Made by a program: the position numbers and the translations under genes. A model generated the notes under the pieces. The model saw only the letters and a program-made list of their open reading frames with translations, ran no database searches and was not told the DNA's origin. DNA of 64,000 nt from Pseudomonas salomonii (GTDB lineage Bacteria; Pseudomonadota; Gammaproteobacteria; Pseudomonadales; Pseudomonadaceae), in NCBI RefSeq assembly GCF_900107155.1, contig NZ_FNOX01000011.1, positions 62,001-126,000 of the forward strand, read 5' to 3'. Shown piece by piece: positions 15,962-25,281 of the stretch; position 1 is the first letter of the stretch; each line of letters starts with the position of its first letter.

Positions 15962-18009
15962 GCTGCTGCGTCCTCACTCAGGCCGCTGTGGCGCAAGAGT
16001 GCGTCAATCGACGGCGCACGTCCGCGGAAGTCGACGAACAGCACCATCGGCGCCTGGGAGCCACCGCGCGCCAGGATCGCTTCACGGAATGCCCGACCGG
16101 TTTCGGCATTGAGCACGCCGTCTTCTTCAAACTTGGAGAAAGCGTCGGCAGACAGCACTTCGGCCCACTTGTAGCTGTAGTAACCCGCCGCGTAACCGCC
16201 GGCGAAGATGTGCGCAAAGCTGTTGGGGAAGCGATTGTAGGCTGGCGGACGCATCACCGAGACCTCATCGCGCACGCCTTCAAGCACCTGCGCTACCGTG
16301 CGGCCATCGCCGTGGGTGGCGTGCAGTTCGAAGTCGAACAGCGAGAATTCCAGCTGACGCACCATCATCAGGCCGGACTGGAAGTTCTTCGCCGCGAGCA
16401 TTTTTTCCAGCAGGTCCTGAGGCAGCGGCTCGCCGCTTTCATAGTGGCCGGAGATCAGCGCCAGGCCTTCGGGCTCCCAGCACCAGTTCTCCATGAATTG
16501 GCTCGGCAGTTCCACCGCATCCCAGGCCACGCCGTTGATGCCGGACACGCCCGCGTGTTCAACGCGGGTCAGCAGGTGGTGCAGGCCGTGGCCGAATTCG
16601 TGGAACAGCGTGGTCACTTCATCGTGGGTCAGCAGGGCAGGCTTGCCGCTGTCGGCCGGGGTGAAGTTGCACACCAGGTTCGCCACCGGGCTTTGCAGCA
16701 CGCCGTCGACAGTGCGGCGGCGATCGCGCGCGCCGTCCATCCACGCGCCGCCCCGCTTGTTGGCGCGGGCGTACAGGTCGAAGAAGAAGCGGCCGACGTG
16801 CTGGCCGTTCTCCTTGATTTCAAACAGGCGAACATCCGGGTGCCAGGTGTCGAAGCCTTTTTGCTCGGCGATTTCGATGCCGTACAGGTGCTGCACGATG
16901 GCAAACAGGCCGCCCAGCACTTTGTCGATCGGGAAGTAAGCGCGCAGGGCTTCCTGGGACACGCTGTAACGTTGCTCGCGGAGTTTTTCGCCGTAGAAAC
17001 CGCTGTCCCAGCTTTGCAGGTCGGCGCAGCCTTGTTCAGCGGCGTAAGCCTTGAGCTGTTCCAGGTCCTGGGCGGCAAACGGCTTGCTGCGCTTGGCCAG
17101 GTCGCGCAGGAAGCTCAGCACCTGGTCGCTGGACTCGGCCATTTTGGTGGCCAGGCTCAGCTCGGAGAACGACGCGTAACCCAACAGTTTGGCCAGCTCC
17201 TGACGCAGGTCGAGGATCTGTTCCATCACCGGGCCGTTATCGTTCTTACCGGCATTCGGGCCTTGGTCCGACGCACGGGTGCAGTAGGCCGCATAGACTT
17301 CTTCACGCAGGGCGCGGTCCTGGGCGTAGGTCATTACCGCGTAGTAGCTAGGGAATTCGAGGGTGATCAACCAGCCATCAAGGCCTTTGGCCTGGGCGGC
17401 GGCGGCCATTTGCGCCTTGGCCGAATCAGTCAGGCCGACGAGGGTGGCTTCGTCGGTGACGTGCTTGGTCCACGCCTGGGTGGCGTCCAGCAGTTGGTTG
17501 GAGAATTTGCTGCCCAATTCCGACAGCTTGCTCTGCACTTGGGCGTAGCGTTTTTGCTGCTCAGGCGGCAAATCGATACCCGACAGGCGGAAGTCGCGCA
17601 GCGAATGTTCCAGAATGGTTTTTTGCGCCACATCGAAACCGGCGGCTTCCGGGCTGTTGGCCAGGGCTTCGAAGGCCTGGAACAGTTCGCGGTTCTGGCC
17701 CATCTCGGTGGAATAGGCGCTCAAGGCCGGCAGGCAAGCCTCGTAGGCTTCGCGCAGTTCAGCGCTGTTGCACACGGCGTTGAGGTGGCTGACCGGGCTC
17801 CAGGCGGCGCCCAGGCGGTCATTCAGTTCGTCCATGGCCAGTACCAGACCGGCCCACGTAGGGTTTTTGCCCTGGCTTTGCAGGATGCCTTCGATGGCAA
17901 CGCGGTTGTCAGCGAGGATTTGTTCGATGGCCGGCTGCACGTGCTCGGCACGGATCGCCGAGAACGGCGGCAGGTCGTAGGACTGCAAAAGTGGGTTGTT
18001 CGCGCTCAC
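15958..18009 (-). CDS. prlC: Oligopeptidase A (M3 metallopeptidase)
   Basis: A 683-residue cytosolic zinc peptidase that degrades short peptides, including cleaved signal peptides. The zinc site HEFGHGLHH lies near residue 470, with the downstream glutamate region WDAVELPSQFMENWCWE. Length and the N-terminal helical domain fit PrlC/OpdA. Translation starts at GTG 18009 (VSANNPLL). The gene diverges from the gamma-carbonic-anhydrase-like gene across 101 bp and is followed by the overlapping yheV. Confidence 0.95.
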   Translation of the reverse strand: MSANNPLLQSYDLPPFSAIRAEHVQPAIEQILADNRVAIEGILQSQGKNPTWAGLVLAMDELNDRLGAAWSPVSHLNAVCNSAELREAYEACLPALSAYSTEMGQNRELFQAFEALANSPEAAGFDVAQKTILEHSLRDFRLSGIDLPPEQQKRYAQVQSKLSELGSKFSNQLLDATQAWTKHVTDEATLVGLTDSAKAQMAAAAQAKGLDGWLITLEFPSYYAVMTYAQDRALREEVYAAYCTRASDQGPNAGKNDNGPVMEQILDLRQELAKLLGYASFSELSLATKMAESSDQVLSFLRDLAKRSKPFAAQDLEQLKAYAAEQGCADLQSWDSGFYGEKLREQRYSVSQEALRAYFPIDKVLGGLFAIVQHLYGIEIAEQKGFDTWHPDVRLFEIKENGQHVGRFFFDLYARANKRGGAWMDGARDRRRTVDGVLQSPVANLVCNFTPADSGKPALLTHDEVTTLFHEFGHGLHHLLTRVEHAGVSGINGVAWDAVELPSQFMENWCWEPEGLALISGHYESGEPLPQDLLEKMLAAKNFQSGLMMVRQLEFSLFDFELHATHGDGRTVAQVLEGVRDEVSVMRPPAYNRFPNSFAHIFAGGYAAGYYSYKWAEVLSADAFSKFEEDGVLNAETGRAFREAILARGGSQAPMVLFVDFRGRAPSIDALLRHSGLSEDAAA

Positions 18010-18110
18010 GGTGGGTACCTTGGCTGAAGAAACTGATAAGACAAAGATGGGGCCATCTTAATTACAATCAACACCCACCGCAGCTATCAACCTATAAGAG
18101 AGAGGCTATC

Positions 18111-18653
18111 GTGACCCTTCGCACCTATCAGAACCACACGCCAACCCTGGGCGCCGGGGCTTTTGTCGATATTTCGGCGGTGGTGATCGGCGACGTCGAA
18201 ATCGGCACCGACAGCTCGGTTTGGCCATTGACCGTGATTCGCGGCGACATGCACCGCATCCGCATCGGTGCGCGCACCAGCGTGCAGGACGGCTGTGTGC
18301 TGCACATCACCCACGCCGGGCCGTTCAACCCGGACGGCTTTCCACTGCTTATTGGCGATGATGTGACCATCGCCCACAAAGTCATGCTGCACGGCTGCAC
18401 GGTCGGCAATCGCATCCTGATCGGCATGGGCAGCATCGTGATGGACGGCGCGGTGGTGGAAGATGACGTGATCATCGGCGCCGGCAGCCTGGTGCCGCCC
18501 GGCAAGAAACTGGAGAGCGGTTTTTTGTACGTGGGCAGCCCGGTTAAACAAATCCGCCCACTGACTGACAAAGAGCGTGCCTTCTTCACCTACAGCGCCG
18601 CGAACTACGTGAAGCTCAAAGATTTGCACCTGGCGGAAGGATTCGACCGATGA
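18111..18653 (+). CDS. Gamma-carbonic-anhydrase-fold protein, YrdA-like
   Basis: A 180-residue left-handed beta-helix protein with hexapeptide repeats (for example VVIGDVEIGTDSSVW and DVIIGAGSLVPPGKK). Candidate metal histidines lie in HITH, TIAHKV and LHGC, the gamma-CA pattern. The start is GTG 18111, preceded by AGAGAGG; in-frame codons further upstream lack a signal. Its stop overlaps the next gene by four bases. YrdA-type proteins bind zinc, but carbonic anhydrase activity has often not been detected, so the enzymatic role is uncertain. Confidence 0.88.
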   Translation: MTLRTYQNHTPTLGAGAFVDISAVVIGDVEIGTDSSVWPLTVIRGDMHRIRIGARTSVQDGCVLHITHAGPFNPDGFPLLIGDDVTIAHKVMLHGCTVGNRILIGMGSIVMDGAVVEDDVIIGAGSLVPPGKKLESGFLYVGSPVKQIRPLTDKERAFFTYSAANYVKLKDLHLAEGFDR

Positions 18654-19309
18654 GCCTGAACTACTCCACCGTGCTGTTCGACCTGGACGGCACCCTGACC
18701 GACCCGCGCGAGGGCATCACCCGCTCGATCCAGTACGCCCTTGGCAAACTCGGCATCGACGAGCCGGACCTGACCAAGCTGGAACACTTTATCGGCCCGC
18801 CGTTGCTGCAAGCCTTCATGCAGTTCTATGGCTTCGATGAGGCCAGAGCCTGGGAAGCGGTGAATTTCTATCGCGAGCGCTTCAAGGTCACCGGCCTATA
18901 TGAAAACCGCGTATTCGACGGCGTGATGCCGTTGCTTGAGGAGCTGAATGGCCAAGGCCGCCAGCTGTATGTGGCCACGTCCAAGCCGTGGGTGTTTGCC
19001 CGTGAGATCGCCCGGCATTTTGATTTTGCCAAGCACTTCAAGGTGATCTACGGCAGCGAACTGGATGGCACGCGTACCCACAAGGTTGAGCTGATTGCGC
19101 ACCTGATGAGCGAAGAAGGTTTGGACCCGGCGACCACCTTGATGATTGGTGATCGCAAACATGACTTGATCGGCGCGCGCAGCAATGGGCTGGATTCGGC
19201 AGCAGTGGGGTATGGGTTTGGCAGTTTTGAGGAGTTGAATGCCGAGGCGCCGACTTGGCATTTTGAGACGCTTGAGCAGATGCATCAGGCGTTTTTGCAG
19301 CGCCCTTGA
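18650..19309 (+). CDS. HAD-superfamily phosphatase (phosphoglycolate phosphatase-like)
   Basis: A 219-residue HAD hydrolase. Motif I is FDLDGTLTDP near residue 10 with the nucleophile Asp, motif II is VATSKP, and motif IV is MIGDRKHDLIGA. The cap between motifs I and II is the small helical type of the Gph/PGMB group. It overlaps the gamma-CA-like gene by ATGA and is translationally coupled to it. The substrate is not predictable; phosphoglycolate or nucleotides are common for this group. Confidence 0.88.
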   Translation: MSLNYSTVLFDLDGTLTDPREGITRSIQYALGKLGIDEPDLTKLEHFIGPPLLQAFMQFYGFDEARAWEAVNFYRERFKVTGLYENRVFDGVMPLLEELNGQGRQLYVATSKPWVFAREIARHFDFAKHFKVIYGSELDGTRTHKVELIAHLMSEEGLDPATTLMIGDRKHDLIGARSNGLDSAAVGYGFGSFEELNAEAPTWHFETLEQMHQAFLQRP

Positions 19310-19317
19310 GGCCGCTA

Positions 19318-19387
19318 TCGCAGGCAAGCCAGCTCCCACATTTGACCGTGTTCACAATTCAAACTGTGGGAGCTGGCTTGCCTGCGA
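19318..19387. repeat. REP pair (23-bp inverted repeat)
   Basis: The segments 19318-19340 and 19365-19387 are perfect inverted copies of a REP unit (TGTGGGAGCTGGCTTGCC core) separated by 24 bp. They lie between two convergent genes and may end both transcripts. Confidence 0.85.
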
Positions 19388-19394
19388 TGAGGCC

Positions 19395-20438
19395 CTAACG
19401 GCCACCACCTTCCAACTGCCGCAACGCCGCCTTACGCTGCTCCACCGGCAACCCACCCAGCTTCTCCACCGCCGCAAAGAACTTCACCCAATCCCCGCCT
19501 TGCTGCGCAAACAACGCCGCAAACGCCGGCACCCACTGGTCATACAGCCCGAACGGCAACAACCGCGCATTGTTCATCGGCTGGTTGATCCACACGTCAT
19601 ACCGCTTGTCACCGCCCCATTGGCTGTCGCGCATGTGCCGGTATTCACTGCGCAAACGCTCGAACTCTGCCGCCTTGGCCTGGCGCATCACATCCACCGC
19701 CAAGGGCTGTGCGTACAACGCCTCCAGGCGTTTGCGGGTATCGAGCACCAGCCGGATGAATTGGTCGCGCTGCTGCAACGCCGCATTGCTCAGCGGCGCC
19801 AGGCCCCGCGCCGCACGCCACTGACGGGTGCCTTCCTGCTCGACGAAGTTGGCGTAGGACTCGTTGAACTCAGTGTCGTCCTTTACATAAAAACGCTGGT
19901 GCGCCAGCTCGTGGAAAATCAGCGTGGCCAGGCGCTCGTCACCCCAACTCATCATCGAACTCATGATCGGGTCGTTGAACCAGCCCAGGGTGGAATAGGC
20001 TTCGACGCCGCCAATCGACACATCCATGCCTTGTTGCTGCAATAACGCCGCTTCGCCGCGTGCTGCGCCCTGGCTGTAATAGCCGCGATAGGCCACACAC
20101 CCAGCGATGGGGAAGCAGTGGGTCTCAGGCGACAGGGAAAACTCCTGCGTGGCGAACACATTCCAGACCACGTAAGGCCGGCCAATGTCGGCGTACAGGC
20201 GGTAACTCTGGTTGTCAGGCAGGTGCAGGTGCTCACTGGCAAAGGTGCGGGCCTTTTGCGATTGCATCAAGTGGTCGCGCAATGCCTGTGGACGAGCAGG
20301 GTCGGCGATGACCTCGGCAACCGGCTCCCGAGCCCGCAGCAACTGCCATTGGCCGCTGGCCAACTGGCTGTAATAACTCACACTGGAACAGCCGCTGAGC
20401 AGCAGTACCATCAACCCTGGAAGAAAACGCCTGACCAT
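19395..20438 (-). CDS. Lipoprotein zinc aminopeptidase family protein
   Basis: A 347-residue putative aminopeptidase anchored as a lipoprotein. The signal peptide MVRRFLPGLMVLLLSGC ends in a lipobox. A zinc-protease HELAH motif lies in LIFHELAHQRFYVKDDTEFNESYANFVEQEG, where the later ESYANFVE glutamate would complete the metal site. This arrangement is that of the 'predicted aminopeptidase' Pfam family (PF10023), named from memory. Substrates are unknown. The gene stands alone between REP elements and a divergent lipoprotein gene. Confidence 0.82.
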   Translation of the reverse strand: MVRRFLPGLMVLLLSGCSSVSYYSQLASGQWQLLRAREPVAEVIADPARPQALRDHLMQSQKARTFASEHLHLPDNQSYRLYADIGRPYVVWNVFATQEFSLSPETHCFPIAGCVAYRGYYSQGAARGEAALLQQQGMDVSIGGVEAYSTLGWFNDPIMSSMMSWGDERLATLIFHELAHQRFYVKDDTEFNESYANFVEQEGTRQWRAARGLAPLSNAALQQRDQFIRLVLDTRKRLEALYAQPLAVDVMRQAKAAEFERLRSEYRHMRDSQWGGDKRYDVWINQPMNNARLLPFGLYDQWVPAFAALFAQQGGDWVKFFAAVEKLGGLPVEQRKAALRQLEGGGR

Positions 20439-20581
20439 GCACCGACCGCCCCTGGGTTATTTGCCCGCCAGACTATCCTGCCTGCACGGAATTTTTCCAT
20501 GCCGTGGCGTGTTTATACTGATACAGCGTCTGTTGCCACAGGCTGCCAGGTTCAATTCTTACCCACCGTTGAGTGCCCGCC

Positions 20582-21004
20582 ATGCGCCAGCTCTTGCTAC
20601 CCGTCACCGTCTTATTGCTCAGCGCCTGCGCTTCGACCCCCATCCCGCCGGTCGACCCGCACCAGGCCTGGATCGATTTCGCCACGCCGACACCCGGCGC
20701 CAAGCTGGTGATGGCCCAGCGCCTGGACGGCAAGAACCTCAACGACGGGCGTTTCTTTCAGGTGCCACCGGGCAGCCATGAGCTGATGGTGCGCTTTGAT
20801 TTCGAGGTGAACACCGGGACAGGCTTTGGCGGCCTGGACCAGACCCATGACCGAACCTGCTTCATGACCCTGCAATACGACAACTTCCAGGCAGGCCAGC
20901 GCTATGTGCTGGAGGGGCGCTCGCTGGCCTTTACGCCCAATATTCGGCTGTACAACACGGCGCGTCAGCTGTTGGCTGAGGAGCGCAGTGTTAACTGCAT
21001 CTGA
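20582..21004 (+). CDS. Small lipoprotein, function unknown
   Basis: A 140-residue lipoprotein. The signal peptide MRQLLLPVTVLLLSAC carries a clear lipobox (LLSA-C). The mature domain has a PPGSHELMVRFDFEV stretch reminiscent of PEGA-like beta modules and two later cysteines. I chose the ATG at 20582; a GTG at 20573 adds three residues. It converges on a DUF1161 gene with no gap. The gene is conserved at this position in Pseudomonas as far as I recall, but its role is not known. Confidence 0.78.
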   Translation: MRQLLLPVTVLLLSACASTPIPPVDPHQAWIDFATPTPGAKLVMAQRLDGKNLNDGRFFQVPPGSHELMVRFDFEVNTGTGFGGLDQTHDRTCFMTLQYDNFQAGQRYVLEGRSLAFTPNIRLYNTARQLLAEERSVNCI

Positions 21005-21244
21005 TCAGTCGCTGTTCTTCTGATAGATGATGCGCTTGGTGCCGTTTTCGCAGGAGCCGACGATCATGGCGCTGTCATGATTCTTGGCTTCTTCGGCGGT
21101 AATGATTTCCAGGGTGTAAGACGGAATCGCCTTGGCCTGGATGTTTACCTCAATTTCTTTCCTGAGCTCTTCACAATCTTTTGGCGCGGCCACAGCCGAA
21201 GTGGCCAATACACCGCAAATGATCGCCAAGGCAAAACGTTTCAT
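21005..21244 (-). CDS. DUF1161 secreted protein
   Basis: A 79-residue periplasmic protein with an N-terminal signal peptide (cleavage after SAVA-AP) and the DUF1161 pattern: CEELRKEIEVNIQAK, Y-TLEI, then V-GSCENGTKRIIYQ with two conserved cysteines. The function is unknown. A second member of the family lies 2.3 kb away at 23351-23575. Confidence 0.85.
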   Translation of the reverse strand: MKRFALAIICGVLATSAVAAPKDCEELRKEIEVNIQAKAIPSYTLEIITAEEAKNHDSAMIVGSCENGTKRIIYQKNSD

Positions 21245-21349
21245 GTGTGAAGCTCCGTGAATGCACTGCGCACGGGTGTGCGCCTAGGCTATTCGACCAC
21301 ATTTTGGAAACGCGAGTTCTGATTTAACGCACAACAAACTGGGGGAGCG

Positions 21350-21620
21350 GGCCCGTGTGGGAGCTGGCTTGCCTGCGATGGCAACGCCTCGATACAACTG
21401 GCTAACCGAGGTGAACCTATCGCGGGCAAGCCCGGCTCCCACACAAGCCCGCTCCCACAGGGGATCAGATCGTTCCCACGCTCTGCGTGGGAATGCCGCC
21501 TGGGACGCTCCGCGTCCCGCCCACAGCATTCAAGTTCTGCGCAGGTGTGACGCAGAGCGTCACGGGCTGCATTCCCACGCGGGAGCGTGGGAACGATCTA
21601 AACACAAGCCCGCTCCCACA
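21350..21620. repeat. Cluster of REP-type palindromes
   Basis: Two repeat kinds are stacked here. The first is the GTGGGAGC-GGCTTGCC REP unit in opposite orientations around 21356-21460 and again at 21603-21620. The second is the GATCGTTCCCACGCTCTGCG unit at 21468-21496, with an inverted copy at about 21569-21598. The second kind recurs at 48590-48702. The 395-bp gap 21245-21640 holds nothing else that I can support. Confidence 0.8.
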
Positions 21621-21640
21621 TGGGGATCTTGCTGTGTGAG

Positions 21641-22069
21641 TTAGACCAACGTGGCATCCAGGCTGATTTTTGCGTTCAGCACTTTCGACACCGGGCAGCC
21701 TTCCTTCGCCTTTTTGCTCAGTTCCTCGAACTGCGCCTGGCTTGCGCCGGGGATCTTGGCTTTCAGTATCAGATGCACAGCAGTAATCGCAAAACCACCG
21801 TCCACCTGGTCCAGGGTCACCTCAGCCTGGGTGTCGATGCTGTCAGCCTTAAGGCCGGCATCGCCAAGAATCATGGAAAACGCCATGGAGAAACAGCCCG
21901 CGTGAGCCGCGCCGATCAATTCTTCAGGGTTGGTGCCCTTGCCGCCTTCGAAACGGGCCTTGAAGCCGTAGGGTGCTTCGCGCAGCACGCCGGTTTCCGT
22001 GGAGATGGACCCCAGGCCAGTTTTCAGATCACCTTCCCAATGCGCGGATGCTTTTTTAACGATGCTCAT
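21641..22069 (-). CDS. OsmC-family peroxide-detoxifying protein
   Basis: A 142-residue OsmC/Ohr-fold protein that reduces organic peroxides. The two redox cysteines are visible in AAHAGCFSMAFS near residue 58 and EGCPVSK near residue 124. The start is ATG 22069, with AGGAGAG directly upstream; 23 in-frame codons above it lack support. It looks like a single-gene unit. OsmC rather than Ohr is favoured by the GTNPEELIGAAHAGCF motif. Confidence 0.9.
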   Translation of the reverse strand: MSIVKKASAHWEGDLKTGLGSISTETGVLREAPYGFKARFEGGKGTNPEELIGAAHAGCFSMAFSMILGDAGLKADSIDTQAEVTLDQVDGGFAITAVHLILKAKIPGASQAQFEELSKKAKEGCPVSKVLNAKISLDATLV

Positions 22070-22286
22070 AGCTCTCTCCTCGAACGGTGGTTTTGCGTCA
22101 GTAAGGGTTCTGAGGATAGACGGCCCGGCAAAGTTCATCTTGTCGGAGAAACCTAGCGATTCAGTAGGAAATTTCGCAGGCTGCTATTGAATCTCGGGTA
22201 TATGCCCTCATTGCATAGAGCATGCACATGAAGCGGCAGGTTTTGGTTCGTCTATAAGCCTGCGCACCTAATGGAGAAGCAGGCTT

Positions 22287-23288
22287 ATGAAATCGCTGTC
22301 CGACGTGAAGTTCTCGACCCTCGACCTCGTGCCCGTGCGCGCAAACGGCAGCATTGCGCAGTCGCTGCGCAACTCGCTGGACCTGGCCCAGCACGTGGAA
22401 AAGTTCGGCTACAACCGTTTCTGGGTGGCTGAACACCACAATATGGACGGCATCGCCAGCTCGGCCACTTCGGTGTTGCTGGGTTATTTGGCCGGTGGCA
22501 CCTCGACGATTCGCGTCGGCTCCGGCGGCGTGATGCTGCCCAACCACGCGCCGTTGGTGATTGCCGAACAGTTCGGCACCCTGGAAAGCCTGTACCCCGG
22601 CCGTATCGACCTGGGCCTGGGCCGCGCACCTGGTTCCGACCAGATGACCGCCCGCGCCCTGCGCCGTGAGCGCTCCGGCAGCGCTGACGAGTTTCCGGAA
22701 GATGTGGCCGAACTGATGGCCTACCTGGGCCCGCGCACGCCCGACCAACGGATCATCGCCGTACCCGGTACCGGCACCAACGTGCCGGTCTGGTTGCTCG
22801 GTTCCAGCCTGTTCAGCGCGCAACTGGCCGGTGAGCGCGGCTTGCCCTACGCCTTCGCCTCCCATTTCGCACCCCGTTTGATGCACGAGGCGATTCGCGT
22901 GTACCGCAATCACTTCAAGCCTTCAGCCGTGCTGGACAAGCCCTACGTGATGCTCGGCATTCCGCTGGTGGCCGCCGATACCGACGAGCAGGCCGACTAC
23001 CTGGCCACTTCGGTGTACCAACGTATTCTGGCGCTGATGCGCGGGCAAAGCCTGGTGCAGCGCCCGCCGGTTAAGACCATGGACGGCCTGTGGCTGCCCC
23101 ATGAAAAAGACGCGGTGGGCAGCTTTTTGGGCCTGGCCATGGTCGGTAGCCCGGCGAAGATTCGCGCGAAGTTGGACGTGTTGATCGAGCAGACCGGCGC
23201 CGATGAGCTGATCTTTACCAGCGACCTGTATGAGCATGCCGACCGGATTCATTCCTACGAGCTGCTGGCGCAGGTGATGAAGGGCTGA
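22287..23288 (+). CDS. LLM-class flavin-dependent monooxygenase-like protein (YhbW type)
   Basis: A 333-residue TIM-barrel protein of the bacterial luciferase-like family. Signature segments are RFWVAEHHNMDGIASSATSVLLG near residue 46, GSGGVMLPNHAPLVIAEQF, and RIDLGLGRAPGSD. It probably uses FMN; the substrate is unknown. It stands alone, with a strong terminator just downstream. Confidence 0.88.
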   Translation: MKSLSDVKFSTLDLVPVRANGSIAQSLRNSLDLAQHVEKFGYNRFWVAEHHNMDGIASSATSVLLGYLAGGTSTIRVGSGGVMLPNHAPLVIAEQFGTLESLYPGRIDLGLGRAPGSDQMTARALRRERSGSADEFPEDVAELMAYLGPRTPDQRIIAVPGTGTNVPVWLLGSSLFSAQLAGERGLPYAFASHFAPRLMHEAIRVYRNHFKPSAVLDKPYVMLGIPLVAADTDEQADYLATSVYQRILALMRGQSLVQRPPVKTMDGLWLPHEKDAVGSFLGLAMVGSPAKIRAKLDVLIEQTGADELIFTSDLYEHADRIHSYELLAQVMKG

Positions 23289-23302
23289 TAACCCGCAGGC
23301 GA

Positions 23303-23334
23303 AAAAAAACCGACGCACTCGCGTCGGTTTTTTA
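23303..23334 (+). terminator. Rho-independent terminator (bidirectional)
   Basis: ACCGACGC pairs with GCGTCGGT around ACTC, with A-runs before and TTTTTT after. It serves the monooxygenase gene and, on the other strand, the DUF1161 gene. Confidence 0.9.
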
Positions 23335-23350
23335 TGTCTGCAACACGGGA

Positions 23351-23575
23351 TTAACCGCGCTTGTAGACGATTTCCTTGGTGCCGCCTTCGCAGCTGCCAA
23401 TCACTTTGCCATCGGCTGCCGCGCCTTTGTCGACAACATCCAGCGAATAATGCTGAACACCTTTAGCGTCGAGCTTCGCCGCGAGCTCACCTTTCAGCTC
23501 TTCACAAGGCTTGCCCGCCGCCAGGGCAGTGCCCGCAATGCTCAACAAACCTACCGCTAACAGGAACTTCTTCAT
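23351..23575 (-). CDS. DUF1161 secreted protein, second copy
   Basis: A 74-residue periplasmic protein, paralogous to the one at 21005-21244. It has a signal peptide ending TALA-AG, then CEELKGELAAKLDAKGV, YSLDVV and IGSCEGGTKEIVYKR with the two family cysteines. The function is unknown. GGAAAG lies before the start codon. Confidence 0.86.
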   Translation of the reverse strand: MKKFLLAVGLLSIAGTALAAGKPCEELKGELAAKLDAKGVQHYSLDVVDKGAAADGKVIGSCEGGTKEIVYKRG

Positions 23576-23607
23576 CCGTTACTTTCCTTGCGCTGATCGA
23601 AAAGAGC

Positions 23608-23632
23608 GTGCCGACGCTTGTGGCGTCGGCAC
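23608..23632 (-). terminator. Terminator hairpin downstream of the dodecin gene
   Basis: GTGCCGACGC (23608-23617) pairs perfectly with GCGTCGGCAC (23623-23632). On the minus strand the stem is followed by GCTCTTTTC. Confidence 0.65.
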
Positions 23633-23690
23633 CCAATGGTTGTAGCGCAGGTTATGGCAATCGGCCAGTCAGCAAGTTCAACTCACGGGA

Positions 23691-23906
23691 TCAACTACTG
23701 GCAATTCGGAATCCCACCTTGAGCGTGACCTGGAAGTGCGCGGCCTTGCCGTCCTTGATGTGACCACGGGTTTCGGTCACTTCAAACCACTCCAGGTGCT
23801 TGATGCTCTTGTGCGCTTCGGCGAGGGCATTGTTGATGGCCTCTTCGATGCTGGTGGTCGAGGAACCGACCAGTTCGACTTTCTTGTAGGTGTGATGATC
23901 AGACAT
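23691..23906 (-). CDS. Dodecin family flavin-binding protein
   Basis: A 71-residue protein with the dodecin pattern: a strand with YKKVELVGSS, a helix SIEEAINNALAEAHKS, then LEWFEVTETRGHI with the flavin-stacking tryptophan. Dodecins assemble into 12-mers that store riboflavin or FMN, or coenzyme A in some bacteria. AGGAGA precedes the start codon. It is a single gene between terminators. Confidence 0.92.
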   Translation of the reverse strand: MSDHHTYKKVELVGSSTTSIEEAINNALAEAHKSIKHLEWFEVTETRGHIKDGKAAHFQVTLKVGFRIASS

Positions 23907-24061
23907 AACGTTTCTCCTGAGGTCTCTAGTCAGCGTAGCAGTGAATGTTCGTACTGCTTCTGGCGACCATTCCCACTCGAAAGTTCAGAATTACTGCACT
24001 TTCTGAAAACCCAGGAGTCGGTATCTACACATGCCACTCAATCACTTCAGGAGAGTTCCAC

Positions 24062-24388
24062 ATGGCCAACACTTCTTTACGCAAAGCGTCGCTGGAAAGC
24101 ATGGAAGCCGAGATTTCGAGCCTGCTCAAGTCCCTTGAGAGCCTCAAGGACGATGCGTCCGATGAGTCGCGCAAAACGCTGAAGGCCCTGAAAAGCAATG
24201 CCGAGAATGCCCTCAAGCATTCCCGCCACCTGATCAGCGATGCCTACGAAGAAAGCAAAGTCAAAATCCGCGAAACCAGCGCGGCAACCCGTGACTACGC
24301 ACAAGAGCACCCATGGACTACCGCCGGCGTTGCCGTTGGCGCGCTGGGCCTGTTGGCGGCTTACCTGCTGTGCAAACGCGGTGACTAA
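24062..24388 (+). CDS. DUF883/ElaB-type membrane-anchored protein
   Basis: A 108-residue protein with a long charged helix (residues 5-80) and a single C-terminal membrane anchor (TAGVAVGALGLLAAYLL) ending in CKRGD. This is the DUF883/YqjD/ElaB layout; in E. coli such proteins bind ribosomes at the inner membrane in stationary phase. The start is ATG 24062, with AGGAGA upstream; 39 in-frame codons before it are unlikely to be coding. It overlaps the convergent trpI gene by three bases. Confidence 0.85.
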   Translation: MANTSLRKASLESMEAEISSLLKSLESLKDDASDESRKTLKALKSNAENALKHSRHLISDAYEESKVKIRETSAATRDYAQEHPWTTAGVAVGALGLLAAYLLCKRGD

Positions 24389-25281
24389 ACCGGTTGGCGC
24401 AACAGCTCAGCCTTGAGCCACTGCGCCAGCTGACCCGCGCGCCCATCTGCGGCGCGCTTGGGTAGCCACAACGCCAGGTGCGCCGGGGTTTCGCTGAAAC
24501 CCCACGGCGCCACCAGGCGACCCGCGCGAAGGTCCTCTGCTACCAGCGGTTGCGGCGCGATCGCCACACCCAAACCCGCCACCGCCGCCTCCAGCAAATA
24601 ATACAAATGCTCAAACCCCTGGCCGTGCTTCAACTCGCCGGGCTCAATGCCGTGTTGCTGCGCCCAACTGGGCCAGGCCTGCGGGCGCGAGGTGGTGTGT
24701 AACAAGGCTTCACCGCACAGGGCTTGAGGCGGCGCCTGGCGCAGGCGTTCATAACCGGCAAAACGCGGGCTCATGACCGGGCCAATGCGCTCGCTGGCCA
24801 GCTCATACACTTGCATGTCCGCTGGCCACGGCGGCTCAGCAAAAACCAGCAGGGCATCCAGGCCAGGGCGCCTTGGGTCGAGGTCACCATCACCCGCCGA
24901 TAGATGCAAGCGCAAGTCGGGCAAGTCTGCGTTCAAGCGGCCCAGGCGCGGAATCAACCAGCGCGCCAGCAAACTGCCCGAGCAGCCGAGCACGAAGGGC
25001 GCGTCGGCGCTGGCCTGGGTCAGCTCGGCGCAAACATCCCTTAAACGCTCGAACGCTTCAGCGCTGGCGTCCCTGAGCCGGACGCCTGCATCTGTGAGTT
25101 TAATGCCGCGCCCTTCCTTGGCGAACAGGCTGACGCCCAAGTGCTCTTCCAACACCTTCAACTGGCGGCTGACCGCACCATGGGTCACATGCAGTTGCTC
25201 AGCCGCCTGGCTGACGCTGTTCAGGCGGGCGGTAGCTTCAAACGCACGCAGGGCATTGAGGGGCGGTAGGTCTCGGCTCAT
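24385..25281 (-). CDS. trpI: LysR-type activator of trpBA
   Basis: A 298-residue LysR-family regulator. The N-terminal helix-turn-helix (LNALRAFEATARLNSVSQAAEQLHVTHGAVSRQLKVLEE) is followed by the usual effector domain. It is divergent from trpB across 109 bp, which is the Pseudomonas trpI-trpBA arrangement. There TrpI activates trpBA when indoleglycerol phosphate accumulates. Identification rests on that position plus length; the family alone would not tell the target. Confidence 0.92.
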   Translation of the reverse strand: MSRDLPPLNALRAFEATARLNSVSQAAEQLHVTHGAVSRQLKVLEEHLGVSLFAKEGRGIKLTDAGVRLRDASAEAFERLRDVCAELTQASADAPFVLGCSGSLLARWLIPRLGRLNADLPDLRLHLSAGDGDLDPRRPGLDALLVFAEPPWPADMQVYELASERIGPVMSPRFAGYERLRQAPPQALCGEALLHTTSRPQAWPSWAQQHGIEPGELKHGQGFEHLYYLLEAAVAGLGVAIAPQPLVAEDLRAGRLVAPWGFSETPAHLALWLPKRAADGRAGQLAQWLKAELLRQPV